In this document: piece by piece, positions 1 through 9,821 of the stretch
Layout: each line of letters begins with the position of its first letter
How positions within the stretch are numbered: the first letter of the stretch is position 1
From: Acidimicrobiales bacterium
GTDB taxonomy: Bacteria > Actinomycetota > Acidimicrobiia > Acidimicrobiales > Ilumatobacteraceae
Direction of reading: 5' to 3'
NCBI GenBank assembly: GCA_025463415.1
Contig: JAOBWO010000102.1
Coordinates: 1-42,177, forward strand
Length of the DNA: 42,177 bases
Made by a program: the position numbers and the translations under genes
The notes under the pieces: model-generated
Told to the model about the DNA's origin: nothing
Seen by the model: only the letters and a program-made list of their open reading frames with translations
The model's database searches: none

Positions 1-597
1 CGCGGAGTCGGAGGAACACCTCGCGCCGGCTGGCAGCGACGGACCGTGCCAGCTCGATCAAGGCCGGATCGACCGATCGCAGACCGGTGACGCCGTTGAC
101 GAGGAACGGCACGAAGCACACGAGGGAGGTGACCACCACGATGGAGTGGAGCCCGAATCCCTGCCACACCACGATCGCGGGCGCGTACGCGACGATCGGC
201 GTGACCTGCACGAGCAGCGCCAGTGGCGTGACGGCGCGCTCGATGAACCGTGAGTGGGCCATGACGGTGGCCACGACCATCGCGATGACGAACGCGATGA
301 ACGCACCCAGGAACGCCTCCCAGAGGGTGGTGCGTGCGTTGCGCAGGTAGAACGACGTGTTGCCGTTGATGGTGGAGAGGATGTCCGACGGTCTCGGCAG
401 CACGAACTTCTTGATGTCGAAGATCGCCACACCGAACTGCCAGACGAGGAAGAAGACCGCGAGGCCGATGAGCGGCGCCAGCAAGCGCATGGTCTTCGTG
501 AGGCGAGCGCGACCCGACGGAGGCTCGGCGGCCAGCAGGTCGCCCGCGGTGGCCTTGGTGCTGGCATCGAACATGGCCGCGGGAGTCATCCAGCTGC

Positions 598-601
<4 letters not shown>
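1..601 (-). CDS. ABC transporter permease, NitT/TauT class (partial)
   Basis: Inner-membrane permease of a nitrate/sulfonate/taurine-type (SsuC/TauC-like) importer. The window holds only the first 200 residues. The protein starts MSSWMTPAAMFD at 601, where its ATG overlaps the stop of the ATPase gene (ATGA). A first membrane helix lies at about residues 35-53, followed by a 'VLPRPSDIL' segment typical of this class and further hydrophobic helices. The sequence is cut inside the cytoplasmic EAA loop (ELARSVAASRREVF), which docks on the ATPase. It is the last visible gene of the urease operon, and a substrate-binding protein may follow beyond the left edge. The substrate cannot be read from the sequence; a nitrogen compound is inferred from the operon only. 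Confidence 0.88.
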
Positions 602-1422
<821 letters not shown>

Positions 1423-1430
1423 CGGCACCG

Positions 1431-1440
1431 CTCCTCCCCT
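1431..1440 (-). promoter_or_regulatory. Shine-Dalgarno site fixing the ATPase start
   Basis: On the minus strand AGGGGAGGAG lies 8 nt before the ATG at 1422. It supports that start over the upstream in-frame ATG at 1452. Confidence 0.7.
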
Positions 1441-1485
1441 CGCACGGTTCATCGCCCGGCTCTCGATGGTTCTATCGCCGAATTG

Positions 1486-2271
1486 TCACGTCGAGGTTTC
1501 CGACTGGTCAACACCACGCAGCCCGCGTGCAACCGGCCCAGAACGATCGAGACCGAGGTCGGCGAGCGCAGCGCGAGCGCGATCCAGGTCATCAGCCAGA
1601 GCGATCCAGGCGGTGCACGTCTCTCCCAACGGAGCGCGGACGCAGCGCAGGTCCGGCGACACGATGCTGGCCGCCGGCACGGCCGTCGGCCCGGTGACGA
1701 TCGCGGTCACCACCACCCGGACGTGACCGTGGCGCCCGACTCCCGCGTGCCGCGGATCCAGCGTGACCGTGTGGCGGAGGACGGGAGCGCCGCCGATGCT
1801 GATCCGTTGATGGAGGGTCAGGCGTCCGCCGACCTCGCGATGGCGACCCAGCACCGCTTCATCCACCCAGCGCACGTGTGCATCGCCAGCGATGTCGACG
1901 GCGGTGGTGATCGTGTGGGAACTGCCGCTCACCGAGATCACCGGCTCCGGCCACCAGTCGAGCGCTGCGCCGGCGTGCACCCGTGCGCTCACCGCCGCTG
2001 TCGACCCGTTCGCGCCGGCGCGCCCGGGCTGAGCCAGCGAGGCAGCTACCGAGCGGACCGTCAGCCGCGCACCGGACTCGAGGTCGAGACCGAACACGAG
2101 CCGGTCGCCTGCCAGCGGCCCGGCCGCGCCGCCCACGAGGTGGACCGTCAGCCCACACCCGACGTCCTCATCGGTGACGCGCATCAGCAGCGGAGCCTCG
2201 GCGCGCAGCTCCGTCGGCACGGTCCGTCCGCGAGCATCGAGCGCGACACGCAGCCGCGCCGTGGCATCCAT
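1486..2271 (-). CDS. ureD: Urease accessory protein UreD
   Basis: UreD (UreH family), the scaffold that binds apo-urease and, with UreF and UreG, carries nickel to the active site. The 261-residue protein has the beta-rich layout of the family: a 'GPLAGDRLVFGLDLESGARLTV' type strand pair near residues 50-75, then W-[WP]-x-EP (WWPEPVI) near 108 and further short strands. UreD is poorly conserved, so the call rests on weak motifs plus position: it starts 7 nt after the ureG stop, as the last urease gene in the usual actinobacterial order. At 261 residues it is near the usual family length. Confidence is high because of the operon. Confidence 0.88.
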   Translation of the reverse strand: MDATARLRVALDARGRTVPTELRAEAPLLMRVTDEDVGCGLTVHLVGGAAGPLAGDRLVFGLDLESGARLTVRSVAASLAQPGRAGANGSTAAVSARVHAGAALDWWPEPVISVSGSSHTITTAVDIAGDAHVRWVDEAVLGRHREVGGRLTLHQRISIGGAPVLRHTVTLDPRHAGVGRHGHVRVVVTAIVTGPTAVPAASIVSPDLRCVRAPLGETCTAWIALADDLDRARAALADLGLDRSGPVARGLRGVDQSETST

Positions 2272-2278
2272 CAGTGGC

Positions 2279-3004
2279 TCAGGTCTGCAGCTGCCGTGCC
2301 CGCCAGGCGTCGAGGCAACCGAGCACCCAGTCGGCCACCGCCACCGCGCCGTGCGGATCCACCAGCGACGTGAACGCGATCGGCAGCTCGCCCCGGCGGG
2401 CCTTGGCGTCTCGGTCCATCACGCTGAGATCGGCGTGCACGAGCGGGGCGAGATCGGTCTTGTTGATGACGAGCAGATCGGCGGTGGTGACGCCGGGGCC
2501 ACCCTTGCGCGGCACCTTGTCGCCACCCGCGCCGTCGATCACGAAGATCTGCTCGTCGACCAGTGCTCGCGAGAAGATCGCCGTGAGGTTGTCGCCGCCG
2601 CTCTCGAGCAGGCTCAGCTCGACGCCGGGATGTGACGCCTCCAGTTGCTCGAGGGCATCCAGGTTGGCGGAGATGTCGTCGCGTATCGCCGTGTGCGGGC
2701 ACGCCCCGGTCTCCACCGCCACGATCCGGTCATCGGCCAGCACGGCCATCCGACGCAGCGCCTCGGCGTCCTCGGTGGTGAAGATGTCGTTGGTGACCAC
2801 CACCATCGACACCCGCTCGGCGAGCAGCCGGCAGAGCGCGGCGACGAGTGCCGTCTTGCCGCTGCCGACCGGCCCACCGATCCCGATCCGCAGCGGTCGA
2901 CCCTGCGGGTCGGCCGGTGTCTCGTGATCGTGCGAGTGGTCGTGGTCGTGCGGATGGGCGTGTCCGCCCAGTGCGTTCGAGCTCGGCGAGTGATCAGGAG
3001 GCAA
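2279..3004 (-). CDS. ureG: Urease accessory GTPase UreG
   Basis: SIMIBI-class GTPase that hydrolyses GTP while delivering nickel to urease. Of 241 residues, the first 30 are His/Asp-rich ([14 protein letters not shown]), followed by the P-loop GPVGSGKT at 44-51, the nickel-binding CPH at 102-104 ([10 protein letters not shown]) and the guanine motif INKTDLAP. The His-rich head suggests nickel storage, which may compensate for the absence of a ureE gene here. The start at 3004 overlaps the end of ureF by 11 nt, so translation is probably coupled. All catalytic motifs appear intact. Confidence 0.97.
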   Translation of the reverse strand: MPPDHSPSSNALGGHAHPHDHDHSHDHETPADPQGRPLRIGIGGPVGSGKTALVAALCRLLAERVSMVVVTNDIFTTEDAEALRRMAVLADDRIVAVETGACPHTAIRDDISANLDALEQLEASHPGVELSLLESGGDNLTAIFSRALVDEQIFVIDGAGGDKVPRKGGPGVTTADLLVINKTDLAPLVHADLSVMDRDAKARRGELPIAFTSLVDPHGAVAVADWVLGCLDAWRARQLQT

Positions 3005-3671
3005 AGAGCCTCACCTCCCAGGTCCCGTGGTGCTCGGCGAGCACGTCGTTGAGCAATGCGACATCGGCCGGCAGTTCGGCTGGGTCGAGGTGCGCGGTGG
3101 ATGCAGCCGCTTCGGCGAGACGTTCCAGCTCGGGCGCCAGCCGCGCTCCGGTGGCGGCGATCGCAAACGGATCGAGGCCGAGGAGCCGCACGGCCGCAGT
3201 GGTCAGCGAGCCGACGAGGTGGTGGAGCTCGCACAGGGCGGCCTCGGACGGCGTGCACCCAGCGGCTGCAGCGACGAGACCCATGACGATCGGCTGCGGG
3301 ATGGACGTACCGAGCGCCTCGACCGCTTCATCGAACCGTGGCGACGAGAACGCTCGGCGGCCGCCGCGAAGCAGTTGCCGACCGAGCGTGCGGCTTGCGG
3401 TGCGCAGCCGGGGCGACCCGGTGCGGGCGAGGTACTCGAGCTCGAAGTCGCGCCAATCGACCGCACCGTCGGATGCGCATCGGGCGCAGACCGCAGCGGC
3501 GAAGGCAGCATCGACCAGACCCGAGGTCTGCAGCCGGCCGTCGACGAACTCGCCCAAGGTGGCGAGGTCCGTGATGTCACCGACGCCGACCGCCGGTTCG
3601 GCTCCGCCGGAATGGGCGTGGGCACCGGATGGGAAGCGCCCGTCGGCGAGCAGCAGCAGAGCAGCGTTCAT
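2994..3671 (-). CDS. ureF: Urease accessory protein UreF
   Basis: UreF is an all-helical activator in the UreDFG pre-activation complex, where it gates the UreG GTPase. It has 225 residues, starting [23 protein letters not shown]; the 'L.D..FP.GA..HS.G' head is the family's N-terminal signature. The ATG at 3671 shares one base with the ureC stop (TGATG), which decides the start although the frame stays open much further upstream. The C-terminus overlaps ureG by 11 nt. Its length matches the family. Confidence 0.93.
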   Translation of the reverse strand: MNAALLLLADGRFPSGAHAHSGGAEPAVGVGDITDLATLGEFVDGRLQTSGLVDAAFAAAVCARCASDGAVDWRDFELEYLARTGSPRLRTASRTLGRQLLRGGRRAFSSPRFDEAVEALGTSIPQPIVMGLVAAAAGCTPSEAALCELHHLVGSLTTAAVRLLGLDPFAIAATGARLAPELERLAEAAASTAHLDPAELPADVALLNDVLAEHHGTWEVRLFAS

Positions 3672-5395
3672 CAGAACAGGAAGTAGCGCTGGGCGAGGGG
3701 CAGTTCGGTGGCCGGGTGCTCCTCGACCACCTCGCCGTCGATGCGCACCGTGAACGAGTCGGCGTCGACGGTGATGTGCGGTAGCGCGTCGTTCTGGGGC
3801 AGGTCGGCCTTCGTGAGCGCCCGCGTGCTGGACACGGCCACCAGCTCTCGGCCGAGGCCGAGCCGATCCGCCAAGCCGTCCTCGATCGCGGCTTCGGATA
3901 CGAACGAGACGCTGGACATCGCCGCCACTCGTGGGCTCGCGCCGAACATCGGGCGGGCGAACACCGGCTGCGGCGTGGGGATCGATGCGTTCGCGTCGCC
4001 CATCTGCGCGAACGCGATCATGCCGCCCTTGATCACGAGGTGGGCCCGGACACCGAAGAACCGCGGATCCCACAGCACGAGGTCGGCCAGCTTGCCGATC
4101 TCGATCGAGCCGACTTCACGCTGCAGCCCGTGGGTGACGGCTGGGCAGATCGTGTACTTGGCGACGTAACGACGGGCCCGCAGGTTGTCCGCCTCACCGT
4201 CGCCGGCGAGTGCACCACGCCGTTCCTTCATCGCGTGCGCCGTCTGCCACGTGCGCATGATCACCTCACCGACGCGTCCCATCGCCTGCGCGTCGCTGCC
4301 GATGATCGAGATCGCGCCCATGTCGTGCAGCACGTCTTCCGCCGCGATCGTCGAGGGTCGGATCCGGCTCTCCGCGAACGCGAGGTCCTCCGGAACGCTG
4401 GCGTTCAGGTGATGGCAGACCATCAACATGTCGAGGTGCTCGGCGAGGGTGTTGATCGTGTGCGGACGGGTGGGGTTGGTCGACGACGGCAGCACGTTCG
4501 GGAACGACGCAACGGTGATGATGTCCGGCGCGTGGCCACCGCCCGCGCCCTCGGTGTGGTACGTGTGGATCGCCCGGCCGGCGATCGCAGCCATCGTCGA
4601 CTCGACGAAGCCGGCCTCGTTCAGGGTGTCGGTGTGGATCGCCACCTGCACGCCGGATTGATCGGCGACGGTGAGGCAGGCGTCGATGACGGCGGGCGTC
4701 GTGCCCCAGTCCTCGTGGAGCTTGAAACCCCCGGCGCCCCCGCGGAGCTGCTCCCACATGCCTTCCTGCGACACCGTGTTGCCCTTGCCGAGCAGCAGGA
4801 AGTTGAGGGGCCAACCGTCGAGCGCGCGGTGCATGCGCTCGAGGTACCACGAGCCGGAGGTGACCGTGGTGGCCTTGGTGCCGTCTGCCGGCCCGGTGCC
4901 GCCACCGACCACCGTGGTGATCCCACTCGCCAGTGCTTCGGTGAGGATCTCCGGGCAGATCAGGTGCACGTGGCAGTCGATCGCGCCCGCTGTCACGATC
5001 TTGCCGTTGCCGGCGATGATCTCCGTGGACGGTCCGATCACCAGCGACGGATCGACGCCGTCCATTGTGTCGGGGTTGCCGGCCTGGCCGATGCCCACGA
5101 TGCGCCCGTCGCGCACCCCGATATCAGCCTTGATGATGCCCCAGTGGTCGAGGATGACGACGCCGGTGATGACGAGGTCGGGGGTGCCCGGCTCGCCTGC
5201 GGTACCAGCGCGCGTGCGAGCGGACTGGCCCATCGACTCGCGGATCACCTTGCCGCCGCCGAACACGGCCTCCTCCCCGCCGAAGCACAGATCGCGCTCG
5301 ACCTCGATCACCAGGTTCGTGTCGGCGAGACGGACGCGGTCACCGGCGGTCGGCCCGTACAGGCGGCGATATCGGGCGCGGTCGATCTCGACCAT
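3671..5395 (-). CDS. ureC: Urease subunit alpha (catalytic)
   Basis: Catalytic subunit that hydrolyses urea to ammonia and carbamate at a dinuclear nickel site in the cytoplasm. All known active-site residues can be placed in the 574 residues: H142 and H144 (CHVH), carbamylated K225 and H227 (KLHEDWG), H254 (HTDTLNE), H280 ([13 protein letters not shown]), C327 and H328 of the flap (MVCHHLN) and D368 ([12 protein letters not shown]). The constant offset of 8 from the Klebsiella numbering shows there are no indels across the active site. It starts with a one-base TGATG overlap to ureB and ends with the same overlap to ureF. It appears fully functional. Confidence 0.99.
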   Translation of the reverse strand: MVEIDRARYRRLYGPTAGDRVRLADTNLVIEVERDLCFGGEEAVFGGGKVIRESMGQSARTRAGTAGEPGTPDLVITGVVILDHWGIIKADIGVRDGRIVGIGQAGNPDTMDGVDPSLVIGPSTEIIAGNGKIVTAGAIDCHVHLICPEILTEALASGITTVVGGGTGPADGTKATTVTSGSWYLERMHRALDGWPLNFLLLGKGNTVSQEGMWEQLRGGAGGFKLHEDWGTTPAVIDACLTVADQSGVQVAIHTDTLNEAGFVESTMAAIAGRAIHTYHTEGAGGGHAPDIITVASFPNVLPSSTNPTRPHTINTLAEHLDMLMVCHHLNASVPEDLAFAESRIRPSTIAAEDVLHDMGAISIIGSDAQAMGRVGEVIMRTWQTAHAMKERRGALAGDGEADNLRARRYVAKYTICPAVTHGLQREVGSIEIGKLADLVLWDPRFFGVRAHLVIKGGMIAFAQMGDANASIPTPQPVFARPMFGASPRVAAMSSVSFVSEAAIEDGLADRLGLGRELVAVSSTRALTKADLPQNDALPHITVDADSFTVRIDGEVVEEHPATELPLAQRYFLF

Positions 5396-5727
5396 CAGCT
5401 GCTTCGCTTCGGAGCCGCGGCGTCGAGCGGCCCGGCCACCTGGTTGCGCAACCCGGCGACGATCCGTGCACCGCCGAGCGGGATGAGCGCGACGTTGCGG
5501 CCGATGCCCGGCTCGAAGCGCACCGAGGTGCCGGCCGCGATGTCGAGTCGACGGCCACGTGCTGCGTCACGATCGAAGGACAGACCCGGGTTCGCCTCGG
5601 CGAAGTGGTAGTGCGAGCCGACCTGGATCGGCCGATCGGCGGCGTTCATCACGGTCAGTTCGATCGCGACGGCACCAGCGTTCAGCACGAGCGTGCCGTC
5701 GGGTCCGAACACCTCGCCCGGGATCAT
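5395..5727 (-). CDS. ureB: Urease subunit beta
   Basis: Small structural subunit that packs against UreC. It has 110 residues from [11 protein letters not shown], with the family motifs [19 protein letters not shown] near residues 30-50 and 'RFEPG' near 80. The start at 5727 is chosen because MIPGE is the normal family N-terminus and AGGTGA lies just upstream, 7 nt after the ureA stop; the open frame to 5775 would overlap ureA. It is separate from ureA, unlike the fused form of Helicobacter. Confidence 0.97.
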   Translation of the reverse strand: MIPGEVFGPDGTLVLNAGAVAIELTVMNAADRPIQVGSHYHFAEANPGLSFDRDAARGRRLDIAAGTSVRFEPGIGRNVALIPLGGARIVAGLRNQVAGPLDAAAPKRSS

Positions 5728-5734
5728 CGGCCGC

Positions 5735-6037
5735 TCACCTGATCGGCTGGTGCAGGGTGACCAGCTTGGTGCCATCGGGAAAGGTGGCCTCGATCTGCAC
5801 CTCGTCGACGAGCTCGGCGATGCCGTCCATCACGTCGTCTCTGGACAGGACGCGGGTGCCGGCGTCCATCAGATCGACCACGGTGCGACCGTCGCGGGCG
5901 GCCTCGTAGACCCACGAAGTCAAGATCGCGACGGTCTCCGGGTAGTTCAGCTTCAACCCGCGCGCCTGGCGGGCGAGAGCCACCTGGGCGGCGACGTGCA
6001 CGAGCAGACGCTCCTGTTCGTGCTGGGACAGCTGCAT
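5735..6037 (-). CDS. ureA: Urease subunit gamma
   Basis: First gene of the urease operon, encoding the 100-residue gamma subunit of the (alpha-beta-gamma)3 complex. Recognisable family segments are [18 protein letters not shown], '[10 protein letters not shown]' near 25-34 and '[13 protein letters not shown]'-like sequence at the end ([17 protein letters not shown]). A TAAGAT box lies 7 nt before the ATG, so the transcript is probably leaderless and begins at this start codon. The divergent methyltransferase gene begins 68 nt away. Regulation by nitrogen is likely for such operons but I see no recognisable operator. Confidence 0.97.
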   Translation of the reverse strand: MQLSQHEQERLLVHVAAQVALARQARGLKLNYPETVAILTSWVYEAARDGRTVVDLMDAGTRVLSRDDVMDGIAELVDEVQIEATFPDGTKLVTLHQPIR

Positions 6038-6044
6038 GCCGGCG

Positions 6045-6050
6045 ATCTTA
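6045..6050 (-). promoter_or_regulatory. -10 box of ureA (leaderless)
   Basis: TAAGAT on the minus strand, 7 nt before the ureA ATG, fits TANNNT. There is no Shine-Dalgarno site between it and the start. It would drive the whole urease operon. Confidence 0.6.
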
Positions 6051-6090
6051 CGGTCGCCATGTTTCCGCTCGATGAACCGTGCGCGCTGGC

Positions 6091-6096
6091 TACGTT
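6091..6096 (+). promoter_or_regulatory. -10 box of the methyltransferase gene (leaderless)
   Basis: TACGTT lies 8 nt before an in-frame GTG at 6105. It forms a back-to-back promoter pair with ureA within 68 bp and supports the GTG as the true start. Confidence 0.5.
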
Positions 6097-6104
6097 TGCC
6101 GTGC

Positions 6105-6698
6105 GTGACTGGTCCGGAACGGTTCGACTCGGCGTACTACCGGAGGTTCTACGGGCGCGGGCCCGTGCACGATCGGCGCCGCATCGGTCAGCTGGCGACA
6201 GGCATCACGTCCTTGATGACCTGGTGGCGGATCCCCCTGCGAAGGGTGCTCGACGTCGGCGCCGGCAAGGGATACTGGCGCGAGTGGCTGTCCACGGAGC
6301 TGCCGAACGTCGGCTATCACGGACTCGAGGTCAGCGAGCACGCAGCAGTGCGGTACGGCCACGAGCTCGCCGACATCGCAACGTGGACGACGCGCCGAAG
6401 GTTCGACCTGACCATCTGTCAGAGCGTGCTCCAGTACCTCGACGACGACGGCGCCAGGTCTGCCGTCGCCACGCTCGGGCAGGTGACCCGCGGGATCGCG
6501 ATGCTCGAGGTACCGACGGTCGCCGACCGCGCGGACATCATCGACCCGGCGCGAACCGACCTCGACGTGCACTGGCGAACCGGCGACTGGTACCGCTCGC
6601 TGATGGACGACGCGTTCGTCGAGATCGGCGCCGGCCTGTGGCTGAGCCGCTCGTGTCCGGTGCCGTTCTTCGAGCTCGAACACTCACGAACATCGTGA
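6105..6698 (+). CDS. Class I SAM-dependent methyltransferase
   Basis: Probable cytoplasmic methyltransferase of unknown substrate, 197 residues. The N-terminus ([15 protein letters not shown]) is a helix often seen at the head of small actinobacterial methyltransferases. SAM-binding motif I follows as [12 protein letters not shown] at about residues 46-57, an acidic strand end at LEVSEHA near 76, and motif IV-like [13 protein letters not shown] near 102-114. The frame is open from 6036, but that would run into the ureA start; a GTG at 6105 with a TACGTT box 8 nt upstream is a better start. It is monocistronic and converges with the next gene. Nothing ties it to urease apart from proximity. 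Confidence 0.82.
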   Translation: MTGPERFDSAYYRRFYGRGPVHDRRRIGQLATGITSLMTWWRIPLRRVLDVGAGKGYWREWLSTELPNVGYHGLEVSEHAAVRYGHELADIATWTTRRRFDLTICQSVLQYLDDDGARSAVATLGQVTRGIAMLEVPTVADRADIIDPARTDLDVHWRTGDWYRSLMDDAFVEIGAGLWLSRSCPVPFFELEHSRTS

Positions 6699-6728
6699 GG
6701 GAGGCCGGCGGAGCAATGGCAGCGCAGT

Positions 6729-7127
6729 TCAGGCCGAGGTGGTGAGGCGGGTCATCTCGTTGGTGAACGTGGCCATGTCGAAGTAGTCGCGCCAGAGGCT
6801 GATCTTGCCGTCGGCGTTCACCTCGAACACGCCCGCCACGGGAAGGTCGAGCCACTGCTCGCCGAGGCGGAACCGGTCGGTGCGCTCGTTCATGACGATG
6901 TTGCCCGTGACCGTCTGGCGGTGGACGACGAACTGCACCTCGGCGAAGCCCGACACCATCATCCCGAGAAACGTCTTCAGCCCCTCCGGTCCGTGGTTCT
7001 TGCCGACCGGGACGTTGTCGTACTCGAGGTCGTCGCTGACCAGCTCGCAGGCACCATCGAGATCGAGGGCGACGACCCGGCAGATGAACTCGTCAACGGT
7101 GTCGGCGGGCGATGCGGAAGCGGTCAT
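6729..7127 (-). CDS. Limonene-1,2-epoxide hydrolase family protein
   Basis: 132-residue protein of the SnoaL/NTF2-like fold. It carries the full catalytic set of limonene-1,2-epoxide hydrolases: Y36 and N38 (LEYDNVP), R82 and D84 (NERTDRF) and D114 (LWRDYFD). In the characterised Rhodococcus enzyme the equivalents are Y53, N55, R99, D101 and D132, so the spacing agrees throughout apart from one residue. It probably opens an epoxide by direct attack of water; mycobacterial relatives accept lipid or steroid-like epoxides. The start at 7127 is chosen because homology begins there (MTASASPADTVDEF), although the frame extends to 7349. A weak GAGACT box lies 6 nt upstream. The natural substrate is unknown. 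Confidence 0.85.
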   Translation of the reverse strand: MTASASPADTVDEFICRVVALDLDGACELVSDDLEYDNVPVGKNHGPEGLKTFLGMMVSGFAEVQFVVHRQTVTGNIVMNERTDRFRLGEQWLDLPVAGVFEVNADGKISLWRDYFDMATFTNEMTRLTTSA

Positions 7128-7221
7128 CGGAGCAGTCTCTCGCGCCCCGGTACCGGGCGTGAACCCGGACCGGACCGGGTCTCGCAGGTGTCCATGCGGG
7201 CCACCTGGCTGACCCGGCCGA

Positions 7222-7227
7222 TAACGT
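7222..7227 (+). promoter_or_regulatory. -10 box of the L,D-transpeptidase gene (leaderless)
   Basis: TAACGT lies 7 nt before the ATG at 7235, with no Shine-Dalgarno site between. It would drive both this gene and the coupled CAP-domain gene. Confidence 0.6.
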
Positions 7228-7234
7228 TGGATCC

Positions 7235-8146
7235 ATGTTGTGCCGCTCCATCGCCGCGGTCTTGACGACCGTGACGCTGTGCTTGCCGACTGCCGGTCTT
7301 GCTCTCGCGCCGCCCGCGATCGGTCCGCTGAACAGCGCTGCCACAGCATCGGCCCAGGCAGTGGCCGGTGCTGCCGAGCAGCTGGGACCGGTCCCCGCCT
7401 CCCCCACCATCGACGCGGCAGCGCTCACCGGGTGCGACATCGACGTGCTCCAGAAGCTCGCCGCCAGCGACCGCACCGTGATGCAGTGGATCATCGTCTC
7501 CGTGCCGCAGTCGGCGACAACGGCAGGCACGCTCTCGATCGCGACCGTCCGCTCCGGTCGATGGGTCTGCACGCTGCCGAGCACGGTCGCCCAGGTCGGA
7601 CGGCAGGGTGTGCGCCCGATCCTGCAGCGGCGCAGCGGTGACGACACCACGCCCGCCGGCATCTTCCCGCTGGGTGTGGTCGGCACCCCGCAGGGCCCGA
7701 TCACGTTCTTCGGCAACAGCGCCGACCCGGGCGCGCTCGGCGCGTACCGGCGGGTGCAGCGCGGCGACTGCTACGGAGCCAACCCGAACACCGCTGGCTA
7801 CGGCCACTGGCGGGTGGACACCAGCACGTGCACCGGCGACGACGAGCTGTTGGCCAACAACGTGCAGGCGTACGAGCACGCCGTGCTGATCGGGGCGAAC
7901 ACCGAGCCGAACGTCAGCGGTGACGCGCCGGGGGAGATCGCCTACGCCGCTGCCATCTTCCTGCACCGCACCACCTACGCCAGCGGCAACGTGCCGAAGG
8001 CGACATCCGGCTGCGTGTCGATTCCCCACGATCAGCTGGTCACCGCCGTCCGCTCCATCGATCCGGCGCTGAACCCACGGTTCGCGATCGGCACGCGCAC
8101 CGACCTCCTCGCCACCCCTACGAAGTCGGGGTTGCCGGTCCGATGA
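7235..8146 (+). CDS. Secreted YkuD-type L,D-transpeptidase
   Basis: 303-residue exported protein. Residues 1-25 form a signal peptide (hydrophobic 6-24, AxA-like end LALAPP). The C-terminal half carries the YkuD core: 'TTPAGIFPLG' at 138-147, a conserved histidine H244 (AIFLHRTTY) and the nucleophile motif ATSGCVSIP with C260. Enzymes of this family make 3-3 cross-links in peptidoglycan or attach proteins to it through a cysteine acyl-enzyme. The motif is SGC rather than the common HGC, with glycine and cysteine intact. The N-terminal part to about residue 120 is not a known binding domain. Its stop overlaps the next start by 4 bases, so the two are made together; the partner could be a substrate or a co-factor of wall remodelling. 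Confidence 0.88.
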   Translation: MLCRSIAAVLTTVTLCLPTAGLALAPPAIGPLNSAATASAQAVAGAAEQLGPVPASPTIDAAALTGCDIDVLQKLAASDRTVMQWIIVSVPQSATTAGTLSIATVRSGRWVCTLPSTVAQVGRQGVRPILQRRSGDDTTPAGIFPLGVVGTPQGPITFFGNSADPGALGAYRRVQRGDCYGANPNTAGYGHWRVDTSTCTGDDELLANNVQAYEHAVLIGANTEPNVSGDAPGEIAYAAAIFLHRTTYASGNVPKATSGCVSIPHDQLVTAVRSIDPALNPRFAIGTRTDLLATPTKSGLPVR

Positions 8147-9798
8147 GGAACCGACGCGGGTTCGCCGCGCGCACGCAGCTGGCCGTCGCCCGACTCGGCG
8201 CGGTCGCGATCTCGGCCACGTGCGTCGCGTTGGCCAGCGGCTCGACGACGCACGCTGCACCTGCCGACGCCACGACCAGATACGTCGCCGTGCAGCCGTG
8301 CCGGCTGGTGGACACCCGCGCCGGCTTCGGGGCCAGCACGCTCGACCCACTCACGTTCGACGTCGCCACACGCGGGTCGTGCAACCTGCCCGCCGGCGCA
8401 ACAGCGCTCTCCGTCACGCTCACGGCCGTGCAGCCGGCCGGTCGCGGCTTCCTGACCGCGTGGCCGTCCGATCAGGCCCGTCCGACCACCTCGAACATCA
8501 ACTTCGACACCGGCCAGGTCCGCGCCAACGGCTCGATCGTGATGCTCGATGCCAGTGGTTCGTTCCGGGTCTTCACATCTGTGCCGGCGTCCGTCGTGGT
8601 CGATGTCGTCGGCGCGTTCGTGCCGGCCGCAACGGCCCGTTCGGGCAGGTTCGTGGCCACCGCGCCGACGCGGCTGCTGGACACGCGTGTCAGCGGACGG
8701 GTGGCGGGCGGCTCGTCCGTGGAGGTCGCGCTGCCGGACGGCGTGCCTGCTGACGCGATCTCGCTCGCCCTCAACGTCACGGTCACCGACTCCAGCACGG
8801 CGGGCTACGTCACGGCGTACCCGATCGGGCAGGCCGTTCCCCACACCTCGATCCTCGATCTGGACGGCGCGGGCCAGACGCGCGCCGCCGGCGGCATCGT
8901 GCCGGTCTCGGCCGGAGGCGCCGCGCTCTTCCTGTCCGGCGGCGGCAACGTCGTGGTCGATCTGTTGGGCTACTTCACCGGCCCGTCGGCCGCGTCCGGC
9001 ACCGAGGGTCTCTTCACCGCGATCGCGCCGACCCGCGTCCTCGACACCCGAGATGTCAGCCCACTCGGCACCGCTGTGCCGATCCACCCCGGTGGCGGGC
9101 TGGAGCTGGCCACCGGGCACGGGGGCGCCGTGGCCTTCAACATCACCTCCGTCGACGGCGACCCCGGCTTCGTGACCGCATTTCCCGCCGGGACGAGCCA
9201 GCCGCCGACCTCCACGATCAACGCGATCGGCGGCGGTGACGTGGTGGCGAACTTCGCGATGATCCAGATGTCCGGTCGCGGACTCGACCTGTTCAGCAAA
9301 GCCGAATCCCACGTGCTCATCGATGTCCAGGGCTGGTTCAGCGGTCCATCCGCCAGCGCCACCCTGCCACCGCCCCGCAACGTTGCACCCGCCGGGCCGG
9401 TCGTCTCCTACTCGACGTGCAGCACCGGCGGCAGTGTCCCCCTCGACCAGTTCAACGCCGTTCGAGCCGGGGCGCGCATCGCGCCGCTCGTGATGTCACC
9501 CGCCGGCCAGCAGTTCGCGTGCGCGTACGCGTTGCAGCTCGCGCGGCAGTCCAACGGCCTCACCCACTCCAACGAGACCGCACGCGACGCTGCCTTCGGC
9601 TGCACGTCCGGTGAGAACATCGCGTATGCGACGGGCACGTCGGTGCAGGTCATCCTCGATTTGTGGTTCACGTCGGCACCGCACCTCGCGAACATCAAGA
9701 ACAGCATGTGGCGTTCGGTCGGCTTCGGGTTCGTGACCCGGGTCGAGCCGTCGGGCGAGACGATGACCTGGGCCGCCGCCGACTTCGGCGCCTGCTGA
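8143..9798 (+). CDS. Secreted triple PxRxxDTR-repeat protein with C-terminal CAP domain
   Basis: 551 residues. A signal sequence with a basic head (MRNRRGF) ends near residue 40 (THAAPADA). Three homologous beta-rich modules of about 115-125 residues follow, each opening with a similar motif: QPCRLVDTR (51-59), APTRLLDTR (174-182) and APTRVLDTR (295-303), and each ending in a 'VVVDVVGAF/VVDLLGYF/VLIDVQGWF' strand (about 151-159, 270-278, 391-399). A Pro-rich hinge near 407-420 leads to a CAP/SCP-PR1 domain at about 430-551, with H475 (LTHSNE), GENIAYA (490-496) and H514-xxx-NI (HLANI). Six cysteines (426, 460, 487, 551 and others) may form disulfides. Coupled by ATGA to the L,D-transpeptidase upstream, it is probably surface-exposed or wall-bound. 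Molecular function is unknown. Confidence 0.85.
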   Translation: MRNRRGFAARTQLAVARLGAVAISATCVALASGSTTHAAPADATTRYVAVQPCRLVDTRAGFGASTLDPLTFDVATRGSCNLPAGATALSVTLTAVQPAGRGFLTAWPSDQARPTTSNINFDTGQVRANGSIVMLDASGSFRVFTSVPASVVVDVVGAFVPAATARSGRFVATAPTRLLDTRVSGRVAGGSSVEVALPDGVPADAISLALNVTVTDSSTAGYVTAYPIGQAVPHTSILDLDGAGQTRAAGGIVPVSAGGAALFLSGGGNVVVDLLGYFTGPSAASGTEGLFTAIAPTRVLDTRDVSPLGTAVPIHPGGGLELATGHGGAVAFNITSVDGDPGFVTAFPAGTSQPPTSTINAIGGGDVVANFAMIQMSGRGLDLFSKAESHVLIDVQGWFSGPSASATLPPPRNVAPAGPVVSYSTCSTGGSVPLDQFNAVRAGARIAPLVMSPAGQQFACAYALQLARQSNGLTHSNETARDAAFGCTSGENIAYATGTSVQVILDLWFTSAPHLANIKNSMWRSVGFGFVTRVEPSGETMTWAAADFGAC

Positions 9799-9821
9799 CT
9801 CGCCGACGCCCGAACCCACCC

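Noticed and set aside
3672-4073. Longer UreF starting at 4073
   Set aside because: It would lie inside ureC and is low-complexity; the family N-terminus and the TGATG overlap put the start at 3671.
4040-5611. 523-codon plus-strand frame across ureC and ureB
   Set aside because: It is antisense to two genes with fully conserved urease motifs and has no recognisable domain.
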